This document shows positions 6,745 through 13,571 of a stretch of 14,402 bases of DNA, piece after piece (within the stretch, counting starts at the first letter, position 1; every line of letters starts with the position of its first letter). The position numbers and the translations under genes are program-made. The notes below the pieces were generated by a model, which made no database searches, was not told the DNA's origin, and saw nothing but the letters and a program-made list of their open reading frames with translations. The DNA comes from Hyphomicrobium sp. (GTDB taxonomy: Bacteria; Pseudomonadota; Alphaproteobacteria; Rhizobiales; Hyphomicrobiaceae), in assembly GCA_025927515.1 (NCBI GenBank), contig JAICLG010000048.1, forward strand, positions 1 through 14,402, in the 5' to 3' direction.

Positions 6745-8157
6745 ATGCGAATCTGGCCCGACGCCGGGACGGGCCGGAATAAATATGGGACAACGACACG
6801 CCCTGCACCGGATGAGATCAGCTTTGCATCGACAACAGCCAGCAACGTTTCGATACCCGGTTTTGCCGCAGCGAACCACGAGTTGAAGCGCCTCTTCGAT
6901 GCCGAATCGCAATCGGCAACCGATGCCGAGGCCTGGTTTGACGACATTCGACGGGGCCTCGTGCGGCACCTCGGAAGGGAAGGGGCCGAAGTCATTTTTG
7001 CGGCGTCTGGAACGGACGTCGAGCTATTGACGCTTTGCCTGACGGCAGCGCTGACGAGGCGTCCGATCACCAACATTTTCATTGCACCGGACGAGACAGG
7101 AAATGGCGTGCCGCTCGCCGCGGGCGGCTTTCATTTCTCCGATGTCACCGCTCTTGGCATACCCGTGAAAGCGGGAGAAGCTGTTGAAGGACTCGCACCA
7201 GACAGAATTCGGGTGCGAACCATCGCGATCCGCCGCGAGAGTGGCGAGCGCCGAAGTCAGCACGAAATCGATGCCGAACTCATCGACGCCGTCCAAGAGG
7301 AGCTTAAGGCAGATCGCGACGTCCTCGTTCACGTGCTCGATACGTCCAAAACAGGTTTGAGGGGCGTGACGCGGAACGCAGCTCGCTATCTCGCCGGATT
7401 AAAGCCTGGGCGCGTTCGTATCATAATCGACGCTTGCCAGTTGCGAAGCCCGATCTCTGATCTCCGCGAGTATCTCGCAGACGGCTTCTTCGTCGCCGTT
7501 ACCGGATCGAAATTTGCAGCTGGTCCCCCATTTGCCGGAGCACTGCTCATTCCCTCGGATCTCGCCCAAGAGATCCGAGCGGACGCCAATCTTCCCGCTG
7601 GACTCGCTGATTACTCGGCAGCCCTGGACTGGCCCGCGTCCCTTCGCCAAAAAATAGTATTTTCATTCAAATCGGAAATGAACATTGGGCTGGGCTTGAG
7701 ATGGGTGGCGGCGTTGGCCCATATTGCGCCCTACGCAGCCATCAGCGAACCCCAGCAGACCCTGATCAAGCAGCATTTCGTGAGCCTGGTGAAAAGCCGC
7801 GCAGCCGATATTCCAGGTGTCGTTCTCCATTCCGACGATGACGGCGAAAATCTGGTTTCCAGCGCGATCCTCCCCCTCACTGCGCTCGACGTCAACGGAC
7901 GATATCTGCCTCTTGCCGAGGCACGAAGAATCCAGTCTGCACTGAGGAATTCTCTTCATGGACCGGTTTGTCACGTCGGGCAGCCGGTACGCGTCGGCGC
8001 GCGATCGGTTTTACGCGTCGCCGCATCCGCGTATGACGTCGGATGCATATCTGCGCGGATGAATGAGGGAAAAAGCTTCGATCAGGCCCTTGCGCCTCTC
8101 ATTGCCGACCTTGATTCATTTTTTGCGAAATGGTCCCTGCTGGGATCGGGCGCTTGA
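6745..8157 (+). CDS. Fold-type I PLP-dependent enzyme, function unassigned
   Basis: A 470-residue cytosolic protein. The features are those of the aspartate aminotransferase superfamily: a phosphate-binding-type segment AASGTDVELL (86-95), the cofactor-ring aspartate in RIIIDACQLR (Asp229), and the Schiff-base lysine in VTGSKFAAGPPFAGALL (Lys256). The Gly-Pro-rich stretch after the lysine and the N-terminal SFASTTASNVS segment resemble class V-like members loosely, but I cannot assign a named family. The small C-terminal domain ends about residue 460. The gene lies 16 bp before a PLP decarboxylase and is probably co-transcribed with it and with a TPR/ATP-grasp gene. The context suggests it makes, trims or rearranges an amino-acid-like intermediate. 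It could be an aminotransferase, lyase, desulfurase-like or aldolase-like enzyme; the sequence alone does not decide. Confidence 0.8.
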   Translation: MRIWPDAGTGRNKYGTTTRPAPDEISFASTTASNVSIPGFAAANHELKRLFDAESQSATDAEAWFDDIRRGLVRHLGREGAEVIFAASGTDVELLTLCLTAALTRRPITNIFIAPDETGNGVPLAAGGFHFSDVTALGIPVKAGEAVEGLAPDRIRVRTIAIRRESGERRSQHEIDAELIDAVQEELKADRDVLVHVLDTSKTGLRGVTRNAARYLAGLKPGRVRIIIDACQLRSPISDLREYLADGFFVAVTGSKFAAGPPFAGALLIPSDLAQEIRADANLPAGLADYSAALDWPASLRQKIVFSFKSEMNIGLGLRWVAALAHIAPYAAISEPQQTLIKQHFVSLVKSRAADIPGVVLHSDDDGENLVSSAILPLTALDVNGRYLPLAEARRIQSALRNSLHGPVCHVGQPVRVGARSVLRVAASAYDVGCISARMNEGKSFDQALAPLIADLDSFFAKWSLLGSGA

Positions 8158-8173
8158 ACCAGTGAGTTGAGAC

Positions 8174-9652
8174 ATGCGCGAACTCGAAGCCAAGGCACCT
8201 CTTGAGACTCCAGGCGATCTTGAAAGGCGCACGACCCTTGATCCGTCGGATTGGCGCGATTTCAGCCGCAATGCCCATGAGATTCTCGACGATCTCATCG
8301 CGCATGTTGAAAGCATCCGCCAGCGGTCCGTCTGGCAGCCCGCGCCCGAAGATACCCGCGCACGCTTCACGCGTTCCTTGCCACGGGAGGGGCGCCAAAT
8401 AGCAGATGTGCTGGACGACGTTCGCGCTCACGTCATGCCCTTTGCCACGGGAAATTTGCATCCCCTCTTCATGGGCTGGGTCCAGGGTGCTGGTACGCCG
8501 ATAGGCATGCTCGCGGAACTGATTTCCGCGGGACTCAATATGAACTGCGGCGGCCGAGACCACATAGGAATTGAGGTCGAGCAGCAGATCGTACGCTGGA
8601 TGCGAGAGGCTTTCGACTATCCGGAGGACGCGACGGGTTTGTTTCTTACCGGCTCGTCGATGGCCAATTTCCTTGCGACCGTGATCGCAAAGGTCGATGC
8701 AATCGGCGATGCCACGAGGGAGACGGGACTTCGAAGCGCGTCTCGGGAGCTTATCGCCTATACGTCGAAGGCCTCGCACGGGTGCATTGCGCAAGCGATG
8801 CAGGTCTCCGGTATCGGCTCCGCAAATCTCCGGCTCGTCGATATCGATGCGTCCGGAGCTTTGAGGACTGATATCTTGCAAGATATGATCGCTATCGATC
8901 GTGCGAACGGTCGGCAGCCATTTCTTATCGTCGCGACGGCCGGCACTGTGAATACCGGTGCGATAGATCCGCTACCGGAAATATCTATGATCGCCGAGGG
9001 GGAAGGCCTGTGGTTTCATGTCGACGGAGCGATCGGCGCGCTGGCGATATTTTCTGATAAACTTCGACATCTCGTAAAGGGCATTGAACGCAGCCATTCG
9101 ATTGCGCTCGACTTTCATAAGTGCGGACAGGTCCCTTACGACGCCGGCTTTCTCCTCGTGCGAAAAGGAGAAGTCCACAAGCGCGCATTCGCTCAGAGCA
9201 GTAGCTATCTTCAACGCGCAGATCGAGGGTTACCGGCCGGCGAAACCTGGCCATGCGATCTCGGAGTGGATTTATCGCGGGGATTTCGTGCCCTTAAGAC
9301 GTGGATGACAATAGAAACACTCGGTGCAGAGCGCCTAGGCGCGTCGATCGCTCATACGTGCGAACTCGCGGATTATCTTGCGAAATGCGTTCGGCAAAGC
9401 AAGGCATTCGAGCTCTGTGTGCAGCCAACATTGAACATCGTCTGTTTCCGCGTACGGGGCGAAGACGACAGCATCAATCGCGAGCTTGTTCTGGATCTCC
9501 ACGAGAGTGGGATCGCCGCGCCGTCTTGGACCGAGATCGACGGCAAATGCGTCATTCGCTGCGCCATTATCAATCACCGCACCACACGGAATGATATCGA
9601 CACATTTCTATCTGCGCTCGAATCCTTGCTCGAAAAAAGGCTAAACCCATAA
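8174..9652 (+). CDS. Group II pyridoxal-dependent amino acid decarboxylase
   Basis: A 492-residue protein of the glutamate/aromatic amino acid decarboxylase superfamily. Visible motifs in order: HPLFMGWVQG (96-105), GLFLTGSSMANFLA (155-168, the phosphate-binding loop), SHGC (201-204, His202 stacking on the cofactor ring), ATAGTVNTGAIDP (254-266), FHVDGAIGA (281-289, Asp284) and DFHKCGQVPYDAG (313-325, Lys316 forming the Schiff base). All core catalytic residues are present. The HKC in place of the common HKW and the VDGAIGA in place of VDAAW set it apart from typical tyrosine, tryptophan or glutamate decarboxylases, so the substrate cannot be read off. It follows the preceding PLP gene by 16 bp; the SD is weak (GAG). 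Product: probably an amine that the following ATP-grasp protein may ligate. Confidence 0.9.
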   Translation: MRELEAKAPLETPGDLERRTTLDPSDWRDFSRNAHEILDDLIAHVESIRQRSVWQPAPEDTRARFTRSLPREGRQIADVLDDVRAHVMPFATGNLHPLFMGWVQGAGTPIGMLAELISAGLNMNCGGRDHIGIEVEQQIVRWMREAFDYPEDATGLFLTGSSMANFLATVIAKVDAIGDATRETGLRSASRELIAYTSKASHGCIAQAMQVSGIGSANLRLVDIDASGALRTDILQDMIAIDRANGRQPFLIVATAGTVNTGAIDPLPEISMIAEGEGLWFHVDGAIGALAIFSDKLRHLVKGIERSHSIALDFHKCGQVPYDAGFLLVRKGEVHKRAFAQSSSYLQRADRGLPAGETWPCDLGVDLSRGFRALKTWMTIETLGAERLGASIAHTCELADYLAKCVRQSKAFELCVQPTLNIVCFRVRGEDDSINRELVLDLHESGIAAPSWTEIDGKCVIRCAIINHRTTRNDIDTFLSALESLLEKRLNP

Positions 9653-9826
9653 GCCATCGTGACCAAGCCGGTACGGCCTCGCCGCAAAATCGGCACAGAT
9701 CGCGTGGCATAGGTCATTCGGTCTATTCCTTCCCCGCTTCTGATCTCACGCCGACTCAGCGAGGAATCGCTTCCGTCACGTGCATGGGTAGACCATTGGC
9801 GAGTTTATCAGGATGTCCGCGGCCAC

Positions 9827-9832
9827 GAGGGG
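9827..9832 (+). promoter_or_regulatory. Ribosome binding site supporting a GTG start
   Basis: GAGGGG lies 6 bases before GTG 9839, the proposed start of the TPR/ATP-grasp gene. Confidence 0.55.
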
Positions 9833-9838
9833 ATAAAG

Positions 9839-11704
9839 GTGAGCCATTCTCCCGTAAAACATCAGTCACCGGAAACATCGGCCCCGGACGCGACGCCTCT
9901 TCCACGGCTCATCCAGCAGGCTTTGAACGGTCTTCAATCAGGCGATACCATACGAGCGCTAGAAATTCTCGCGGCAGCTCCGGCGACGGCACGGGATGAC
10001 GCTTTGGCGTGCCGCGCCTTCTCGCTCATTTATCTAAGCGCCAACGACTACGTCCGTGCTATCGCATGGTTCGATAATGCACTTCGCTTGAACGAAAAAA
10101 ATCCCGATGCGCTCGCGGGCAAGGGTACAGCGCTCCAAGGCGAGGGCCGGCACCACGAGGCCATTATCTGCTTCGATCGCGCCTTGGCACTCCGAGCCGA
10201 CGATCCCGAGACGTGGTATAACCGCGGCGTTTCTCTCGATACGATTGGCGACATCGAAACGGCGTTAGGGTCTTACGACACGGCACTCGCCCAGCGGCCC
10301 AAATACGCTCGCGCGCTTGCGCGACGTTCGGGGGCGCTTGCCAACCTCGGCCGTTTCGAAGATGCCCTGAAGGCCGCCGATGCCTTGATCTCAATAGCCG
10401 TCGACGATCGCAACGACGCGTGGTGCCTGAGAGGCAATATACTGCAGGAACTCGGGCGATATGGCGACGCCGTTGCCGCCTATAACAACACGCTGAACTC
10501 TCAACCAGCTTATCTCGCGGCTCGGATCAACCGTGCAATCGCCTACAAAGAACTTGGAAGGACCGAGGATGCGCTTCGCGATCTCGACGCGGCGCTTAAA
10601 GCCGCGCCGAACGATGCCGAAGTATTGATTACGCGCGGCAACGTTCTACAGAACGCGGGTCTTAATGCCGAAGCCCTTGAAGATTACAAGCGCGCACACG
10701 TCCTTCGCCCCTTGGCGACGAATTCCGCGATAACGTCACAACCGGAATTTCGGGCATTGTTCGTTTTCGCACCGCTGTCGGGAAACACACCAATCCACGA
10801 CATGATCAGCTTCTCGAATTTCGAGAGCCACATCCTGATGCTACTTCCAGGCGTCGCATATGACACCGATTTGCTCCGCTCCAAGGCGGATGTTGTCGTC
10901 AATCTCGTTTCCGATGTCGATCGAAGCGGGGAAGCTCTTTGCGAAGCCTCCGCTCTTGTGGAGCGGCTAGGCAAGCCACTCGTCAACCCGCCGTCAAAAA
11001 TCCTTTCGACCGAACGGGATCGCGTTTCCGAACTGCTGGGACCGATCGGCGGATGCATCGTGCCTTTCACAATCCGCTATAGCAAAGATGATGTGCTGCG
11101 CGCCGCGGTGCGCGGCCAGGCGCTCGACGTCTCTTTCCCGTTGATCGTGCGCGTTGCGGGGACCCATGGCGGTGAGGAGATGGAACGCGTCGCCGATCCA
11201 GCGGAGATGGAGTTGTTCGTCTCTTCGCGTAACGAGTCGGAATTCTATCTTTCCGAGTTCGTAGATTATCGTTCCCCGGACGGCTACTTCCGCAAATATC
11301 GCTTTATCTTTGTGGGAGACGATATTCTTCCCTACCACCTTGCCATCGACAGCAAGTGGAAAGTGCATCACGCATCGACCGATATGGCTAACCATCGTTG
11401 GATGCAGGAAGAAGAAAAGGCCTTTCTTGAACGGCCGGGGGCTGCCTTTTCAGCTTCCGCGTTTGAAGCGCTGCGCGCCATTCGCACAAAAATTGATCTC
11501 GATTATTTCGGCATAGATTGCGCGGTTGATAGGAACGGAAACGTCGTCGTTTTCGAAGTCAACGCCTCCATGCTCGTTCACCTCCGGAACGAGGGATTTC
11601 CCTACAAAGATCCGGCCGTGCGGCGGATAAAAGCGGCCTTCGCTGCAATGTTAAAGCACAAAGCGGAGAGCGGACGTTCGGCTCCGCAATCAGCGGGAAT
11701 GTGA
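9839..11704 (+). CDS. TPR protein with C-terminal ATP-grasp ligase-like domain
   Basis: A 621-residue two-part protein from a GTG start. Residues about 55-290 are six to seven tetratricopeptide repeats, with repeated patterns such as ALAGKGTALQGEGRHHEAII, WYNRGVSLDTIGDIETALGS and INRAIAYKELGRTEDALRDL. Residues about 305-607 are an ATP-grasp-like module: VNPPSKILSTERDRVSELL (382-400), a Gly-rich loop FPLIVRVAGTHGGEEM (433-448) with Arg where the nucleotide-binding Lys often is, SEFVDYRSPDGYFRKYRFIF (472-491), and the metal site GIDCAVDRNGNVVVFEVNAS (558-577), where Glu573 and Asn575 are likely ligands. ATP-grasp enzymes join a carboxylate to an amine or other nucleophile through an acyl phosphate. 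TPRs would dock a partner or substrate carrier. The gene starts 187 bp after the decarboxylase gene, probably in the same unit. No signal peptide. The substrate is unknown. Confidence 0.85.
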   Translation: MSHSPVKHQSPETSAPDATPLPRLIQQALNGLQSGDTIRALEILAAAPATARDDALACRAFSLIYLSANDYVRAIAWFDNALRLNEKNPDALAGKGTALQGEGRHHEAIICFDRALALRADDPETWYNRGVSLDTIGDIETALGSYDTALAQRPKYARALARRSGALANLGRFEDALKAADALISIAVDDRNDAWCLRGNILQELGRYGDAVAAYNNTLNSQPAYLAARINRAIAYKELGRTEDALRDLDAALKAAPNDAEVLITRGNVLQNAGLNAEALEDYKRAHVLRPLATNSAITSQPEFRALFVFAPLSGNTPIHDMISFSNFESHILMLLPGVAYDTDLLRSKADVVVNLVSDVDRSGEALCEASALVERLGKPLVNPPSKILSTERDRVSELLGPIGGCIVPFTIRYSKDDVLRAAVRGQALDVSFPLIVRVAGTHGGEEMERVADPAEMELFVSSRNESEFYLSEFVDYRSPDGYFRKYRFIFVGDDILPYHLAIDSKWKVHHASTDMANHRWMQEEEKAFLERPGAAFSASAFEALRAIRTKIDLDYFGIDCAVDRNGNVVVFEVNASMLVHLRNEGFPYKDPAVRRIKAAFAAMLKHKAESGRSAPQSAGM

Positions 11705-11788
11705 GGTCTTCGCGATAGGTGCTGACGAACGCGCGCAGCGGGTCTTCTAACTCATCATTTTGTCGATCAGCTTTTCTGAGGTCGTACA

Positions 11789-11881
11789 ATGATGGGTATC
11801 GTCGGACTGATCGATGTCAAAGGAACGATTGTTCATTTTACTGAGCAGTCATTCGTAGCCCGCAAAAAGTGCCCGTCGTAG
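11789..11881 (+). CDS. Possible 30-aa small protein or asparagine-synthase-like relic
   Basis: An ORF starting with a double ATG, with TGAGGT 6 bases upstream (11777-11782), which is as good a SD as its neighbours have. The product begins MMGIVGLIDVKG and ends ARKKCPS, with one Cys. Two readings are possible. One: a genuine small protein, even a substrate peptide for the upstream PLP/ATP-grasp genes. Two: the start of a lost class II amidotransferase or asparagine synthase, whose N-termini read MCGIxGxxD; here the catalytic Cys2 would be missing and the frame stops early. Such synthase-like genes are common in exopolysaccharide loci, and one follows downstream. I lean slightly to the relic. 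Confidence 0.35.
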   Translation: MMGIVGLIDVKGTIVHFTEQSFVARKKCPS

Positions 11882-11892
11882 ACAAGAGCGAC

Positions 11893-11933
11893 CCGGCGAG
11901 TGCCAGCTCAATTACTTCATTGGAAGTAGCCGG
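11893..11933 (+). terminator. Compound inverted repeat, possible terminator or structured RNA
   Basis: An inner perfect hairpin TACTTC-ATTG-GAAGTA (11913-11928) is closed by outer arms CCGGC (11893-11897) and GCCGG (11929-11933), leaving a 15-base one-sided bulge. It starts 12 bp after the 30-codon ORF. No T-run follows, so a Rho-independent terminator is doubtful; a 3'-end stabilising or regulatory structure is equally possible. Confidence 0.3.
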
Positions 11934-12053
11934 ACGCGGGAGCCTCGCGCGCCCGCGGCCAAGGAAAGGACATTGTCAAAACACGGTTGGTGAGTTAGGC
12001 TCAATTATAATTTTAAGCTAATTAATTCGATCGGGGGCAAAGCAGGATAGATC

Positions 12054-12058
12054 GGAGG
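12054..12058 (+). promoter_or_regulatory. Ribosome binding site of the sugar transferase gene
   Basis: GGAGG with 5 bases to ATG 12064 is a strong match that fixes the start. Confidence 0.65.
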
Positions 12059-12063
12059 CGGTC

Positions 12064-13533
12064 ATGACCGTCGATGATGGCCCAGTCCTCTCCCCCGCCT
12101 CGCCGGAGCTTGGCCAGGATCCTGAAGTAAGCTGGTTCTCTGCAGCTCGCCTGAGATTGCCGGATGCGATTGCAGGGCTGATCTGCGCCGAATTTCTCGT
12201 AGTCGGATGTGCCGCCTTTCTGTTCGGCAAAGCTCAGCAGAATTCTGTATCGGCACGCGTGTTTGCAGAGCGCGATGTTCTCGTTGCGTTAATGATCGCA
12301 GCACTGATCGTTTGTTGGTCCGGAGCGCATCACCAATATCGAGGCATTCAAGACCTGTCGCGCCATGAGTATTTGTTGAGCGGATTGGCGTCCGTTGCCC
12401 TGGGTTATTCCTTTTTTCTGTCCCTATTGTTCCTCTTTGAATCCCTCGAAGGATATTCACCGGGCACCGTGATCTGGCAGTTATCCGGAGTTGCCGTGAC
12501 CCTCGGGATAGAGCGTGTGGCGGCTCATAGGTTGGTCCATTCTGCCCTCGCTTCAGGACGGATCGCAGCCCGGCGCGTACTCGTAATTGGAAATGTCGAT
12601 CGAATCCCGCATCTGATGCAAGATCTCGCGGCGAGTAAATTCGATTTCGTTGGCCAATTTCCGATCGCCTCACTGAGCGAGGACGACGCCGACCTTAGCC
12701 GTCACTCCGTAAGCGAAGCTGCAGTGCTCGAAGCCTGTCGCTCACTTCGGCCCGATGACGTTTTCATTGTAGCCGAGCTATCTGAACTCTCTCGACTGAG
12801 CAAGCGGATCGAGTTGCTCTCGATGCTTCCCCTGTCCGTTCACATCGTTCCGGCCGATGCAGGCGAACTCTTCTCGTCGACCCGTTTTTCACAAATGGGC
12901 AAGATAGCAACGGTGCAGGTCGCAAGGCCCCCTTTGACGAGAGGCGATTACGCTCTGAAACGCGGACTGGATGTCTGCTTGGCGGCTATAGGGTTGCTGG
13001 TTTTGGTGCCGGCCTTCATCGGAATTGCAGTTGCGATCAAACTAAGCTCGAAAGGGCCGGTATTTTTTCGTCAATTGCGATACGGATACAACAATCACCT
13101 CATCAGCGTACTGAAGTTTCGCACGATGTATGTATGCGAAAGCGGAAGGCATTTTAAGCAAGCCACCCGAGATGATCCGCGGATCACTCCGTTGGGCCGC
13201 ATTCTCCGAGCGACCAATCTGGACGAGCTGCCTCAGCTGATGAATGTTCTTCTCGGCGACATGTCACTGGTTGGGCCGCGCCCACATGCGGTTGCCCTCA
13301 ATGAAAAATTTGAATCGGATATATGGCTGCTTTCACGCCGGACAAAGATCAAGCCCGGCATGACAGGATGGGCACAAGTAAATGGGTATCGGGGTGAGAC
13401 GGATACAATGGAGAAGATGCAGAAACGTATCGAATACGATCTCTACTACATCGAAAATTGGTCCTTCAGTTTCGACGTTGCTATCATTCTCATGACCCTA
13501 TTTTCACCAAAGGCTTATACGAACGCAACCTGA
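12064..13533 (+). CDS. Polyprenyl-phosphate sugar phosphotransferase (exopolysaccharide initiation)
   Basis: A 489-residue inner-membrane protein with full-length WcaJ-type architecture. Four N-terminal transmembrane helices (about 34-55, 71-88, 103-126, 135-150) are followed by a Rossmann-like soluble domain (RVLVIGNVDR at 171-180). A further membrane segment, LDVCLAAIGLLVLVPAFIGI (302-321), leads into the bacterial sugar transferase domain with LKFRTM (350-355), LDELPQL (386-392), DMSLVGPRPHAV (399-410) and KIKPGMTGWAQVNGYRG (428-444). Enzymes of this type transfer a sugar-1-phosphate, usually glucose- or galactose-1-phosphate, from a UDP-sugar to undecaprenyl phosphate, the first step of repeat-unit assembly. 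All core motifs are intact. It is preceded by an AT-rich stretch and a strong SD and so probably has its own promoter. It converges with the acyltransferase gene, 38 bp between stops. Confidence 0.93.
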   Translation: MTVDDGPVLSPASPELGQDPEVSWFSAARLRLPDAIAGLICAEFLVVGCAAFLFGKAQQNSVSARVFAERDVLVALMIAALIVCWSGAHHQYRGIQDLSRHEYLLSGLASVALGYSFFLSLLFLFESLEGYSPGTVIWQLSGVAVTLGIERVAAHRLVHSALASGRIAARRVLVIGNVDRIPHLMQDLAASKFDFVGQFPIASLSEDDADLSRHSVSEAAVLEACRSLRPDDVFIVAELSELSRLSKRIELLSMLPLSVHIVPADAGELFSSTRFSQMGKIATVQVARPPLTRGDYALKRGLDVCLAAIGLLVLVPAFIGIAVAIKLSSKGPVFFRQLRYGYNNHLISVLKFRTMYVCESGRHFKQATRDDPRITPLGRILRATNLDELPQLMNVLLGDMSLVGPRPHAVALNEKFESDIWLLSRRTKIKPGMTGWAQVNGYRGETDTMEKMQKRIEYDLYYIENWSFSFDVAIILMTLFSPKAYTNAT

Positions 13534-13571
13534 TTTAGAAATTATCGAATTGGTGCCACGTGCAAGCGCGG

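Larger units (their letters stand above)
11705..12063. other. Intergenic region between ATP-grasp gene and sugar transferase
   Basis: It holds a 30-codon ORF (11789-11881), a compound inverted repeat (11893-11933), a GC-rich inverted repeat CGCGGG (11935-11940) with CCCGCG (11952-11957), and an AT-rich stretch (11999-12030) that is a plausible promoter for the sugar transferase. No other gene was seen. Confidence 0.5.

Noticed and set aside
6282..7082. 266-codon open frame on the minus strand
   Set aside because: It overlaps the start of the PLP gene antisense, has no recognisable domain, is Ser/Arg-rich as expected of a shadow frame, and has no supporting SD.
8099..8881. 260-codon minus-strand frame
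   Set aside because: It is antisense to the decarboxylase, whose motifs are unambiguous in the plus frame.
11559..11789. 76-codon minus-strand ORF
   Set aside because: Mostly antisense to the conserved end of the ATP-grasp domain; no SD and no recognised domain.
12062..12673. 203-codon minus-strand frame
   Set aside because: Arg-rich shadow of the sugar transferase gene without domain similarity.
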